A stretch of DNA of 64,000 nt from Halobellus rarus (GCF_024494595.1 NZ_JANHDI010000002.1:1-64000); one strand, 5' to 3'. Positions 16,429 through 25,645 are shown, numbered from the stretch's first letter. The notes: generated from the letters alone by a model not told the origin. A program made the numbers and translations.

Positions 16429-18963
16429 ATGTCCGGGCGAGACCGACCTGCCGATCTCGAAGCCGTCTCCGAACGCTGTTCACGAGTTCTCGACACCGAC
16501 CTCGTCCAACAGTACCGATCGACTCTCGAAGCCTCGTTGAGCGATCCGACGATCCGATCGGAGTTCGCCGCCTGGCGGGAGTACATCATCGAGAGACACG
16601 GCGACGTCTTCGCCGATCTTGCCGACGAGGGAGTTGATTACCGACGCCGAGAGAGTCCGCAGACGGCCGGTGCTGACCCGCCACGAGTCAGTGTCGATCA
16701 GGCGGATCAAGCGCTGTTCGTCGAGACGCTGACGTTCGATTTCCTGCTCACCGAACTGCTCGACAGGCTCGAGACTCGGGTCGACTGCACCGTTTCCAGG
16801 CCACTCGCTGCCGATGCAGGCGTTCCCTTCGAGGCGTGTTTCGCGGCCGTCCACGAGCGGATTGCCACAGAGATATCTCCGGAAGCGGTCTCTTCGTTCG
16901 ATTCCGCAGCCATCGAATTTCTCGACTCGGCGAAGCCGTACGACGTCGGGATCCTCCACCGCGAGTGCGTCTCGCCGGTCGCCCGCCGCGCGTTCGGACG
17001 CTACGACACGCCAGGCGGACTCGCAGAACTCGCGGTCGACGAGGTTTTCGACGGCTCCGGCGCCTTCTATAGTGAGGAGGAGGAGGATTCTGAGACGACC
17101 GAATGCGAGGCGATGCACTCCGAAGCGTTTCCGACCGTGGTCGATCCAGGCTGTGGTGCGGGAGCTCTCCTCGCGGCCGCAGCGACGCGCCTCGCGGGGG
17201 CTCAACGGGATGCACCGGCCGCGGATCGAATCCGAACCATCTTCGATTCCGTCCGCGGTTTCGACGTCGCGCCGAACGCCGTTCGGGCCTCGCGAGTCGC
17301 GCTCGTGCTCGCCGTTCGACCGCTGCTCGAAGCGGCCGCCGATTCGGGACCCTCGCCCGACGAGCCTCCCACGTTCACTCCTCGCGTCGTTCTCGGCGAC
17401 GCGTCGGAAGCGACGGTCGAGGATCCTCCGCTCGACGGACAGCGTGCGAACGCGTTATTAATAAACCCCCCGTGGCTGACCTGGGATTCGCTGCCGGAGA
17501 CGGCGAAGGAGCGCTGGCGAACCGATCCGGGGAATGAGACCGAACCGGACCTGTTCGACCGCCGTGGTCTCGACGCCCGACTCGGCTACGCGAACGACGA
17601 TCTTTCGGTTCCGTACACGTTGCGATGCGTGCATCATCTGCTCCGCGACGGGGGGCGCGCGTCGGTGATCCTGAAACGGGACCTTCTCACCGGTCCCGCG
17701 GGAGAAGGTCTCCGACGGGCGGGCCTCGGCGGGCGGGCGGTCGTCTACGACTGCATCCACGATTTCGGCTCGCTGAGCCCCTTCTCCGGCGTCGACGCGG
17801 GAACCGCACTGTTCACGCTCCGGATCGAGACGAGCGCGGATCCGAACGGCTGTTGCGCTCCGTTCCCGGTCGAGGTCGGGGGAGACGGTGACGAGGAAAA
17901 TGACTACGACGGGGAGGGTCCGAGCAACGACGTCGACGAGGGAAACGAGAACGGCCTCCCGGACGGCGTCCCGACGGTCCGGTGGCATAGTGCTTCTCCC
18001 TCCGAGACGGAATCCGCAGTCTCGGTCTCACAACCTAACGCCGTTTCTTTCGGATCGCTGTCGACGATGCAATCCACGTTCGATCGCACACGGACGCGCC
18101 TCGTCCCGGCCGAACCGGACGTTCCGTCGTCGTCCTGGCTCCGTGCCGATGCGGAGCGAGCGGCGATCGGAACGTGCACCTACCGGATCCGACACGGCGT
18201 GAAAGACGACGCGAAGGCGGTTTACGCCGTCGACCGGGAGACGATCGAACGTCATAGTCTCGGACCCGACCACATCTATCCGTATCTGAAGTCGAAGCAC
18301 ATCGTGAAGTACGGCCTCTTCGGTCACGACCTGCAACTCGTCCCCCAGCGACGGATCGACGAGGACAACGAAGACGAACTCCGACGGGAGACGCCGGCGA
18401 CGTACGCGTACCTCGACGCACACCGCGATCGACTGCTGGACCGCGGATCCTCGTGGTTCGACGACGGGCCGTTCTACTCGCTGTTCGGAGTCGGAGCGTA
18501 CACGTGGGCGGAGTACAAAGTGGTCTGGTGTCGCCTCGGATTCAAGCCGCACTTTGCCGTCGTCTCGACGGTCTCCGACCCGATCGTCGGTGAAAAGACC
18601 GTCGTCCCGGGCGATCACTGTATGTTCGTCGGCACCGACGACGAGCGCGAGGCCCACTACCTCTGTGCGCTCCTCAACTCCGCGCCGTATCAGCGGTGTC
18701 TTCGCGACATCTCCTCCGGCGGGAAATCGAGCCTCTCGAAGTCGACGGTCGAACGGCTGGCACTGCCCGAGTGGACGGCACGGCCCAAACAGCAGCGACT
18801 CGCCGACCTGTCCCAGCAGGCGCACTCGATCGTCCCCGACCACGTCGACTGCTCGAAGCGGGCCTACAACAAGAAGACGATTCCCGAACTGGCTGCCGTT
18901 CAACACGAGATCGATACGATGGTAGAGCAGTTCTTAGTCGATGGCGTCGACGACGCGGCGTGA
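16429..18963 (+). CDS. Putative N6-adenine DNA methyltransferase
   Basis: An 844-residue protein with the amino-methyltransferase plan. An N-terminal helical region (1-230) is followed by SAM motif I (VVDPGCGAGALL, about 236-247) and catalytic motif IV NPPW (346-349). A long C-terminal target-recognition-like part follows (HIYPYLKSKHIVKYG and the ALLNSAPYQRCLR...SKSTVERLALPEW segment typical of N6-adenine MTases that read their own target). An acidic insertion lies at about 485-515. No restriction endonuclease, specificity subunit, BREX or DISARM partner is adjacent, so it looks solitary. It starts 8 nt after the XPB-like gene and is probably cotranscribed, within 3 kb of oriC. DNA is the likely but unproven substrate. 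Confidence 0.75.
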   Translation: MSGRDRPADLEAVSERCSRVLDTDLVQQYRSTLEASLSDPTIRSEFAAWREYIIERHGDVFADLADEGVDYRRRESPQTAGADPPRVSVDQADQALFVETLTFDFLLTELLDRLETRVDCTVSRPLAADAGVPFEACFAAVHERIATEISPEAVSSFDSAAIEFLDSAKPYDVGILHRECVSPVARRAFGRYDTPGGLAELAVDEVFDGSGAFYSEEEEDSETTECEAMHSEAFPTVVDPGCGAGALLAAAATRLAGAQRDAPAADRIRTIFDSVRGFDVAPNAVRASRVALVLAVRPLLEAAADSGPSPDEPPTFTPRVVLGDASEATVEDPPLDGQRANALLINPPWLTWDSLPETAKERWRTDPGNETEPDLFDRRGLDARLGYANDDLSVPYTLRCVHHLLRDGGRASVILKRDLLTGPAGEGLRRAGLGGRAVVYDCIHDFGSLSPFSGVDAGTALFTLRIETSADPNGCCAPFPVEVGGDGDEENDYDGEGPSNDVDEGNENGLPDGVPTVRWHSASPSETESAVSVSQPNAVSFGSLSTMQSTFDRTRTRLVPAEPDVPSSSWLRADAERAAIGTCTYRIRHGVKDDAKAVYAVDRETIERHSLGPDHIYPYLKSKHIVKYGLFGHDLQLVPQRRIDEDNEDELRRETPATYAYLDAHRDRLLDRGSSWFDDGPFYSLFGVGAYTWAEYKVVWCRLGFKPHFAVVSTVSDPIVGEKTVVPGDHCMFVGTDDEREAHYLCALLNSAPYQRCLRDISSGGKSSLSKSTVERLALPEWTARPKQQRLADLSQQAHSIVPDHVDCSKRAYNKKTIPELAAVQHEIDTMVEQFLVDGVDDAA

Positions 18964-19017
18964 GAGCCGCCTGTTAGGTATCCCCACAGAATCGGCTGAC
19001 GGCTCCGATGAGTAACC

Positions 19018-19024
19018 CTTAAGT
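19018..19024 (+). promoter_or_regulatory. TATA-like element of tRNA-Tyr
   Basis: CTTAAGT lies about 30 nt before the tRNA 5' end, implying a primary transcript with only a few extra bases. Confidence 0.5.
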
Positions 19025-19050
19025 CCGACAGCGGCGCTACGTAGAGTTGC

Positions 19051-19124
19051 CCGCCCTTAGCTCAGCCTGGTAGAGCAGCCGACTGTAGATCGGCTTGTCC
19101 CCCGTTCAATTCGGGGAGGGCGGA
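19051..19124 (+). tRNA. tRNA-Tyr (anticodon GTA)
   Basis: A 74-nt cloverleaf. The acceptor CCGCCCT pairs with AGGGCGG (19117-19123), the discriminator is A, and CCA is not encoded. The anticodon stem GCCGA/TCGGC encloses the loop CTGTAGA with anticodon GTA at 19085-19087. The T loop reads GTTCAAT within CCCCCGTTCAATTCGGGG. No intron is present. The C1-G72 acceptor pair is the archaeal/eukaryal tyrosine identity feature. Confidence 0.96.
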
Positions 19125-19230
19125 CTTTCTCTCAAGTCGAGTCACGGTGGACGATGTGACTTCACCTCCTCGCTCTCGCGGAGGGTGGTGAACGGGAGGC
19201 AGCGATCGCCGTTCGATCCACTCGACTGTT

Positions 19231-19950
19231 TTAGAGAAACTCCGTATTCTGCGGCCCGTTCGTGATGTGCACCTCGAAGGGTTGCGTGCCGACGTCGTCC
19301 TGTTCGACGAGGTGCCAGTAGGTTTCGGCCATCTCGTCGGGGTCGAGGAACGTGTCCGCGGATCGATCGGGGTTTCGTTCGCGCGTCCCGGGATTGTCGA
19401 TTTGGCCGTCGATAACGACGTGTGCGACGTGGACACCGTCGGGGCCGAACTCCTGAGCGATGTCCATCGCCATCCCGCGCGCCGCGAACTTCGCGGCCGT
19501 GAACCCGATCGTCCCACCGAGGCTCCGCACCGCCGAGGTCGCACCCGTGAAGATGACCGTTCCACCATCCGATGTTACCATATCGCCGACGGCCTCCTTC
19601 GAGCAGACGAACGCGCCGCGCCCGCCGACCTCCCACGCGTTCTCGAACTCCTCGATACTCAGATCCATCAGCCCCTTCCAGGAGGCCGCGCTCGCGTGAT
19701 TGACGAGCACGTCGACGGGTCCGAACGCCTCTCGGACGGTCGCGAACCCCTCTCTGATCTCCTCGACGTCACGCAGATCAGTCGGGACTGCGAGCCCCTC
19801 ACCGGGATCGGGAAGGTCGGCCGCCAATTCCTCGACGAAGTCCGCCGTCCGGGCGAACAGCGCGACGCGGCACCCCTCGGCGGCGAACTTTCGAGCGAGC
19901 GACTCGCCGAGCCCGGGGCCGACGCCGGCGATAACGGCAGTACGTGCCAT
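19231..19950 (-). CDS. Short-chain dehydrogenase/reductase with Phe in place of the catalytic Tyr
   Basis: A 239-residue classical SDR with a Rossmann fold. The cofactor motif GVGPGLG is at 9-15, NHAS at 84-87 (usual NNAG), and the active-site Ser at 139. The usual YxxxK reads FTAAK (Phe150, Lys154), so the general acid tyrosine is missing. I recall a sub-family with FxxxK and the HVAHVVIDG block seen here at about 173-181; some members may work differently or not as oxidoreductases. The substrate is unknown. It is transcribed toward the tRNA-Tyr gene and away from cutA, with no operon partners. Confidence 0.85.
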   Translation of the reverse strand: MARTAVIAGVGPGLGESLARKFAAEGCRVALFARTADFVEELAADLPDPGEGLAVPTDLRDVEEIREGFATVREAFGPVDVLVNHASAASWKGLMDLSIEEFENAWEVGGRGAFVCSKEAVGDMVTSDGGTVIFTGATSAVRSLGGTIGFTAAKFAARGMAMDIAQEFGPDGVHVAHVVIDGQIDNPGTRERNPDRSADTFLDPDEMAETYWHLVEQDDVGTQPFEVHITNGPQNTEFL

Positions 19951-20068
19951 ACCACCACAACGCGGGGTCGCTCAAAAACTGTGGGGGTTCCGGCGGGGGC
20001 ACGATGCAACCGAATTCACAGCGTACGCTGGGCACAATTTAATCGAACTCCGAGCGTAACCTGAGACG

Positions 20069-20374
20069 ATGCCGACCGTGTACATCACTGCGCCCCGAGA
20101 CGCAGCGAGCGATCTGGCCGCGTTTCTGATCGAGGAGAAGTTGGCCGCGTGCGTCAACGTCGTCGACTGCGATTCGTACTACCGATGGGACGGGGAAGTC
20201 TTCGAAGGCGACGAGGAAGCGATCCTCTTCGCGAAGACGACGGCGGATCGATACCCCAAACTGAGAGAGAGGCTCGAAGCCGAACATCCCAACGACGTCC
20301 CCTGCGTCGAACGGTTCGACGAGGCCGACGTGCTCGATTCGTACGCGGCCTGGGTCGAAGCAGAAGTACGGTAA
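20069..20374 (+). CDS. cutA: CutA-type divalent-cation tolerance protein
   Basis: A small trimeric ferredoxin-like protein of 101 residues, the normal CutA1 length. Recognisable blocks are VYITAPRDAASDLAAFLIEEKLAACVN at the N-terminus (split here for clarity: VYITAPRDA, then LIEEKLAACVN), YRWDGEVFEGDEEAILFAKT in the middle, and a C-terminal SYAAWVEAEVR. Members are linked to copper and other divalent metals, though the exact role is unclear. A TATA-like CAATTTAAT near 20036-20044 places the transcription start at or next to the ATG. It converges on the aldehyde dehydrogenase gene. Confidence 0.92.
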   Translation: MPTVYITAPRDAASDLAAFLIEEKLAACVNVVDCDSYYRWDGEVFEGDEEAILFAKTTADRYPKLRERLEAEHPNDVPCVERFDEADVLDSYAAWVEAEVR

Positions 20375-20427
20375 GCGGCGGCGAGAGCGCGAGTCGGAAC
20401 CGACTACCACTGACTGGGGCCGAGCGG

Positions 20428-22074
20428 CTACCGCCTGCCCACGTCGCCGACGACCGTTCGACTCCGTTCGCGCAGGAACTGCGGGAGGTACCAGTAGCCG
20501 CCCGCGAACTTGCTCGTCGTTCCCGAGGCCTTCCAGCCGCCGAACGGCTGGGCCTGAACGAGCGCGCCCGTCGTCGCGCTCTGCTCGCGGTTCACGTAGC
20601 ACATCCCCGATTCGATCCGCTCGAACCAGGCGTCGATCTCGGCCTCGTCCTCGGTGAAGAGCCCGGCACACAACCCATAGGTACTATCGTTGGCCTTCGT
20701 GACCGCCTCGTCCAGCCCCGAAACGGAATGAACCGTCACGAACGGGACGAAGTGTTCCTCGCGTGCGAGTTCGTGATCGTGCGGAACGTCGGTCACGACC
20801 GTCGGCTCGACGAACCGGCCGGCGGAGAGGTCGCCAGCACGGTGGTTGTCGGCGGTTCCCTCACCGGATCGGTCGCCGCTGGACACGACCTCTCCGCCCG
20901 TCAGGACCGTCCCCTCCCGCCGGGCCGTTTCGCAGATTTCCACGTACCGTTCGAGCGCGTCGTCGTCGATCAGCGGCGAGACGAACGCCTCCTCGGTTCG
21001 CGGTTGGTCGATCACCAGTTCCTCGGTCGCTTCGACCAGCCGATCGGTGAACGCCTCGATCACGCGCTCGTCGACGTAGACGCGGCTGGTCGCCGAGCAC
21101 TTCTGTCCGCTGTAGCCGAACGCGCCGTTTTTAACGCCCGAGACCGCCTTCTCCAGGTCAGCGTTCGCGGTGACGATCACGGGATTCTTGCCGCCGAGTT
21201 CGGCGATCACCGGGCCGGACTTTTCGAGGTCGAAGAACGTCCGGCGGATACGCCGACCGACTGCTCTGGAACCGGTGAAGACGACGCCCGCGACGTCCTC
21301 GTGCTCGACGAGCGGTCGGCCGACGTCCCGCCCGCTGCCGGTGACGAGGTTCACGACGCCGTCGGGAACGCCGGCGTCGACGAGGATTTCGACGGCCTTG
21401 TGCGCGATCAACGGCGTCGCGCTCGCGGGTTTCGCGACGGCCGTGTTCCCAGTGAGCAACGCACCCGAGAGCATCCCGCAAAAGATGGCGAAGGGGAAGT
21501 TGAACGGCCCGATCACGGCGAAGACGCCGAACGGCTCCAGCGCGTTCGTGCAGTGCTGGCCGGGCGTCGGCTCTCCGGTGTCGTACTCGTAGCCGTCGTT
21601 GCGTTCGAGTTCGCGGGCGTAGAAGCGGAGGAAGTCGATTCCTTCGTCTATGTCCGCCATCGCCTCGGCCCGGTTCTTCCCGTTTTCGAGGGTCAGCGTC
21701 GCAGCGAGTTCGAACTTGCGCTCACGTATCAGATCCACTGCACGCCGGAAGATCTCGATCCGATCGCTCCAGTGCGTCCTCCGCCACTCGTCGAAGGCGT
21801 CGCTCGCTGCCGCGACCGCCCGATCGACCTCGGTCGCTCCGCCGGCGGCGAACCGACCGATGTCGAGTTCTCCATCGGCCGGACTCGTGACTCCGTACGC
21901 GTCGTCGACTTCGACCCACCGACCGTCGATCCACAGCGAGTGGGACGCTCCCAACTCGGACTCGACGGCCGCGACCGCGTCAGCGTAGGCCCGATGGAAC
22001 TCGTCGAGGCTCCCGTTCTCTCTGTGTGCGGCGAACGTGAGTTCGTTCTCGAAGGGCTGTGGGTTCATCGGCAT
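20428..22074 (-). CDS. Aldehyde dehydrogenase, 1-pyrroline-5-carboxylate dehydrogenase type
   Basis: A 548-residue NAD(P)-dependent aldehyde dehydrogenase. The catalytic Cys326 lies in SGQKCSA and the base Glu292 in ELGGK. The FNFPF block (191-195) and the C-terminal GWKASGTTSKFAGGYWYLPQF region match the RocA/P5CDH branch, which oxidises glutamate semialdehyde to glutamate in proline catabolism. No proline dehydrogenase gene is adjacent. A hydrophilic insertion of about 20 residues (near 405-425) is unusual for the family. The in-frame ATG at 22068 is an alternative start. A TATA-like CTTTATTATG near 22100-22110 precedes it on the minus strand. It is divergent from the flavoprotein at 22207. 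Confidence 0.85.
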   Translation of the reverse strand: MPMNPQPFENELTFAAHRENGSLDEFHRAYADAVAAVESELGASHSLWIDGRWVEVDDAYGVTSPADGELDIGRFAAGGATEVDRAVAAASDAFDEWRRTHWSDRIEIFRRAVDLIRERKFELAATLTLENGKNRAEAMADIDEGIDFLRFYARELERNDGYEYDTGEPTPGQHCTNALEPFGVFAVIGPFNFPFAIFCGMLSGALLTGNTAVAKPASATPLIAHKAVEILVDAGVPDGVVNLVTGSGRDVGRPLVEHEDVAGVVFTGSRAVGRRIRRTFFDLEKSGPVIAELGGKNPVIVTANADLEKAVSGVKNGAFGYSGQKCSATSRVYVDERVIEAFTDRLVEATEELVIDQPRTEEAFVSPLIDDDALERYVEICETARREGTVLTGGEVVSSGDRSGEGTADNHRAGDLSAGRFVEPTVVTDVPHDHELAREEHFVPFVTVHSVSGLDEAVTKANDSTYGLCAGLFTEDEAEIDAWFERIESGMCYVNREQSATTGALVQAQPFGGWKASGTTSKFAGGYWYLPQFLRERSRTVVGDVGRR

Positions 22075-22206
22075 CTATTATTATCATTCGGCCGAGATCA
22101 TAATAAAGCTGAGTCACGCTCGTTGTTGGTCTCAAACTATAATCTTCCCCTACGAGCGCTTCCGTCGGCCAAACACTCAACCCTGTAGAATTCGTATTGA
22201 GAACGA

Positions 22207-22794
22207 ATGACACGAGTTGCAATCGTCGGCGGCGGTCCCGCCGGACTCTCGGCAGCACTGTTCGCGGCGAAGAACGGCCTCGAAGCCGTCGTGTTCGACA
22301 CCGACGGGACGTGGATGCACAAGGCCCACCTGTTCAACTACCCCGGCGTCGGTTCTCTCGACGGGTCGGCGTTTATGCAGACGGCGCGTCAGCAGGCGGA
22401 CGACTTCGGCGCGGAGCGCCACCAAGACGCGGAGGTCACGGACGTCGAGTCCACAGACGACGGGTTCGCCGTCACCGCCGAAGGGGAGGAGCACGAGGCC
22501 GACTACCTCGTCCTCGCGACCGGCGCGAGCCGCGACCTCGCGGAGTCGCTCGGGTGTGCGTTCTCCGACGACGACACCGTCGACGTCGACGTCTCGATGG
22601 AGACGAGCGTGGAGAACGCCTACGCCACGGGCGGGATGGTCCGCGCCGAGGAGTGGCAGGCGGTCATCTCCGCCGGAGACGGGGCCGCGGCGGCGCTGAA
22701 CATCCTCTCGAAGGAGAAGGGCGAACACTACCACGACTTCGACACGCCGGCGACCGCCGAGGAGGTCTTCGGCGGCCTGCGCGACGAGGTCTGA
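22207..22794 (+). CDS. Small FAD-dependent oxidoreductase, thioredoxin-reductase-like
   Basis: A 195-residue flavoprotein. The N-terminal dinucleotide-binding motif GGGPAG is at 8-13, YLVLATGAS near 100, and a C-terminal FAD-contact block (NAYATGGMV ... SAGDGAAAALNIL) follows directly. The NAD(P)H-binding domain and the redox CxxC of thioredoxin reductase (about 320 residues) are missing. It is therefore a minimal FAD fold of the kind common in haloarchaea, and its function is unknown. Its stop codon lies inside the left arm of the inverted repeat 22789-22879. Confidence 0.82.
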   Translation: MTRVAIVGGGPAGLSAALFAAKNGLEAVVFDTDGTWMHKAHLFNYPGVGSLDGSAFMQTARQQADDFGAERHQDAEVTDVESTDDGFAVTAEGEEHEADYLVLATGASRDLAESLGCAFSDDDTVDVDVSMETSVENAYATGGMVRAEEWQAVISAGDGAAAALNILSKEKGEHYHDFDTPATAEEVFGGLRDEV

Positions 22795-22879
22795 TAATGA
22801 GTACTCTCACTTTGTACCGCCAAGCGCCACCACCGTTGACGGCGCTCGGCGTCAGAGACGAGAGTACTCATTATGAGAC
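22789..22879. repeat. Nested inverted repeat between convergent genes
   Basis: Outer arms 22789-22808 and 22860-22879 are 20 bp with a single mismatch (the inner 15 bp, ATAATGAGTACTCTC, are perfect). Inside lies a second stem, CGCCAAGCGCC with GGCGCTCGGCG (10 of 11 pairs), around a 12-nt loop. The whole is 91 nt. The left arm includes the last codon and stop of the flavoprotein gene. It may be a bidirectional transcription-end hairpin for the two converging genes or a small hairpin-type mobile remnant. Confidence 0.8.
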
Positions 22880-22933
22880 GACGCGGAGGACCGTCTCGCT
22901 CTCTGCCCCGCGGTCGACTGCGTTCCAGACCCC

Positions 22934-25645
22934 TCACTCCCCGACGATCGCGTACACGTTCCCGGTCTGATCGGCGACGAACACCGCCCCGTGACCGACC
23001 GCCGGCGGGGAGTCCACCCACCGACCGATCGACAACTGCCAGCGGACGTCTCCGTTCGCCGCGTCGAACGCCCAGAGCGTTCCCCCGTGATCGCCGACGT
23101 ACACCGTCTCGCCACCGATCGCGGGCGTCGCCCGAACCTCGCCGTCGGTCGGGTTTCGCCAGGACACCGACCCATCGCTCCGACGCAGGGCCACTACCTC
23201 GCCCGCCTCCGTCCCGACGAACACCCGGTCGTCGATCACCGACGGGCCGCCGAAGACCGCGTCGCCGACGTCACGACGCCAGCGGCGCTCGCCCGCGACG
23301 TCGTGGGCGGCCACGCGACCCGACTCGTCGGCGACGAAGACCGATTCGTCGACCGCGACGGGGCCGGCACGGGCCGCACCGTCCAGTGACACCTCCCACT
23401 CGATTCCGGGGCGAGCCACTCCGCTCCCGCTCTCGCTATCGCCCGCACCGTCGGACGACGTTCCCTCCCCAGAATCACCGTCGGTTGAACCCTCCCCAGC
23501 ATCACCGTCGGTTGAATCCTCACCCGGATCGACTGCCACGAGCCGTCCTGCGTCGGTCGCGACGAACACGCGCCCTTCCGACACCGCCGGCGCTCCGCTC
23601 ACGAGCCCGTCGCCGTCGTTCGCGTCGCCGTCGTTCCCCTCCAGCGAGAGCTGCCACAGCAATTGACCGTTCCGCGGATCGACGGCGGCGAGTCCCTCGT
23701 CGGTCCCGAGGTACGCCCGTCCGTCGGCGTACGTGACCGGCGAACGCGGGCGAACGTCGAGTTCTCGCTCCCAGAGCGGTTCCGTCTCCGGAAGGTCGAT
23801 GTGCGGCGTCGGCGTCCGCGTCGGCTCCCCCGGTTCGGGTGTCGCCGTCGGCGTCGGCGTGGGTCGGAGTCCGTCTCCCGGCGGCTCCCCGTAGTCGACC
23901 GTCCGGACGCGGAACAGCGAGCCGTCGGAGCCGCCGCCGAGGAGCGTCTCGATCGCCGGAGAACCCCCCCGTCCTTCCGTCCTCGTCGGCGAGGCCGCGC
24001 TCCCCTCGCCCCCCGCCTCGGAACCGCTCCCGCCCGTCTCGTCCCTCAGGAACACCGGCGTGATCGCGGGCGTGGCCGCGCCGCCGACGAGCGACAGCTC
24101 CTGGCCCTGGCTGGCGAGGACGTCGTACGTCCCGCCGTCCAGACTCCCGCCGGCGACCGTGCGCGGGCCGACGACCGGTCCGGGCATCGTCGCCGGGCGA
24201 AACGGGAACTCCCAGCGTCGCTCCCCGGTCGACGCGTCGAACGCCCAGACCGTCCCGTACTGGTCGCCGGCGTAGACGACGCCGTCGCGGAGACGAACGT
24301 CGAACTGGACCGCCGCGTCGGTGTCGCCGCGCCAACTCAACTCGCCGTCGTCCCGACCGACTGCGACGACGCCGTCGTCGGTGCCGAGGACGACGTCGTC
24401 CGCGGTGAGGACGGGATTCGTCCCGCCACCGACGTCGGACCGCCACGAGACGGCCCCGTCGTGATCCAGTTTCACGGGACCCGCTCCGAGTACGACAGCG
24501 TACACGCCGTCCGCGCCGGCGGTCGGTCCCCGGGTCACCCAGTCGCCGACGGCCTCCCGCCAGATTCGGTCCCCGGACTCGGCGTCGACCCCGAACACCG
24601 ACCCCTGGTTCGTGCCGGCGTAGACGACGCCGTCGTGATGCCCCGGTGGCGCGGTCGGCGGGCCGTCGAGCGAGAGCTCCCACAGCCGATCACCCGTCTC
24701 GGCGTCGAGCGCAGCGAGAACACCCGGTGCGTCGCCACCGTCATCTGTCTCCCACCGTCTCGCGGTGACGTATGCGACGCCGTCGGCGACGATCGGCGGG
24801 TACGCTCGACTGGGATCGCCGTCCTGCCAGCGCGTTTCGCCGCTCTCCACGTCGACGGCGACGACGCCGTTCGAGAACGTCCCGACGAGCGCCCGCGTCC
24901 CGTCGAGCGTCGGCGCGTAAAGGACGCCGCCGGGGAGCTCGATCGATCTGAGGCGCTCACCGCTCGCGGCGTCGAATACGACGAGTCCCTCGCGCTGCGG
25001 GACGACGACGAACCCGGCCCCGGCCGCGGGCGGGAACTGTCCGTCGCCGACGGTTGTTCGCCAGCGGGCGTCGCCCGCCGAATCGAGCGCCGCAACGCGG
25101 CCGTCTTCGCCGACGACGAACGGGCCGGCTGTCGCATTGCGGGCGTCGCCATCGCCACTGTCGCTGACACTGCTGTCGCCCTGCACCACCGTGGCCGCAC
25201 CGACGGCAGCGCCGACCGTCCCGGCGCTGTCCGTCGTCCACCGGAGGCTCGGCGCCGGGGCCGGTCCCGACGCGTCGACGGAGCCGGTGTTCCCCGCGTC
25301 CGCGCGGGCCTGCGGCCACGGGCCGATTACCTCGGGTGCCGGACCGAACTCGGAGGGTGTTGCCTCGGTCGGCGATCCGTCGGTTCCGTCCGTGTCACCG
25401 CCCGTTCCGGGGCCGGGCGTCCCCGTCCCGCCACACCCGGCGAGCAGGCCGCCGACACCGACTGCGAGACTCGCGAGAACTTGCCGTCGGGTGAGTGTCG
25501 CTGCTTCGGATGCGCTATCGAGGTCGGCGGTATCGACGACGCCTTCGGCCTTCTTGCCGTCCCGGGGCGGTTCGGTCCCGGCCGGCGTGTCTCTGAATTT
25601 CGAGGCCTCGGCCGACGAGCCGGAACCGCGTGGAGGGCGTTTCAT
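22934..25645 (-). CDS. PQQ-like beta-propeller lipoprotein (Tat-exported)
   Basis: A 903-residue exported protein made almost entirely of PQQ/WD-like blades: recurring (V/T)xxGxxxGxVxAxDxxxG(E/D)xxWR units from about 160 to the end. The N-terminus has a 50-residue polar lead, then a Tat lipoprotein signal with Arg53-Arg54 and Cys71, then a Gly/Thr/Pro linker. A second Thr/Pro-rich linker near 605-630 and an acidic Gly/Ser/Asp stretch near 710-745 split it into two propeller blocks. It is probably anchored on the outer face of the membrane. No quinoprotein catalytic residues could be confirmed, so a scaffold or binding role is as likely as an enzyme. The long lead before the twin arginines is unusual. 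Confidence 0.85.
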   Translation of the reverse strand: MKRPPRGSGSSAEASKFRDTPAGTEPPRDGKKAEGVVDTADLDSASEAATLTRRQVLASLAVGVGGLLAGCGGTGTPGPGTGGDTDGTDGSPTEATPSEFGPAPEVIGPWPQARADAGNTGSVDASGPAPAPSLRWTTDSAGTVGAAVGAATVVQGDSSVSDSGDGDARNATAGPFVVGEDGRVAALDSAGDARWRTTVGDGQFPPAAGAGFVVVPQREGLVVFDAASGERLRSIELPGGVLYAPTLDGTRALVGTFSNGVVAVDVESGETRWQDGDPSRAYPPIVADGVAYVTARRWETDDGGDAPGVLAALDAETGDRLWELSLDGPPTAPPGHHDGVVYAGTNQGSVFGVDAESGDRIWREAVGDWVTRGPTAGADGVYAVVLGAGPVKLDHDGAVSWRSDVGGGTNPVLTADDVVLGTDDGVVAVGRDDGELSWRGDTDAAVQFDVRLRDGVVYAGDQYGTVWAFDASTGERRWEFPFRPATMPGPVVGPRTVAGGSLDGGTYDVLASQGQELSLVGGAATPAITPVFLRDETGGSGSEAGGEGSAASPTRTEGRGGSPAIETLLGGGSDGSLFRVRTVDYGEPPGDGLRPTPTPTATPEPGEPTRTPTPHIDLPETEPLWERELDVRPRSPVTYADGRAYLGTDEGLAAVDPRNGQLLWQLSLEGNDGDANDGDGLVSGAPAVSEGRVFVATDAGRLVAVDPGEDSTDGDAGEGSTDGDSGEGTSSDGAGDSESGSGVARPGIEWEVSLDGAARAGPVAVDESVFVADESGRVAAHDVAGERRWRRDVGDAVFGGPSVIDDRVFVGTEAGEVVALRRSDGSVSWRNPTDGEVRATPAIGGETVYVGDHGGTLWAFDAANGDVRWQLSIGRWVDSPPAVGHGAVFVADQTGNVYAIVGE

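Noticed and set aside
14315-18963. Helicase plus methyltransferase as a DISARM or BREX defence island
   Set aside because: No phospholipase, PglZ, BrxC-like or specificity genes are adjacent, the helicase fits the XPB group, and the locus is an origin with housekeeping genes.
20149-22188. A 679-codon + strand frame opposite the aldehyde dehydrogenase
   Set aside because: The minus-strand gene has catalytic Cys and Glu and full family pattern; the + frame has none.
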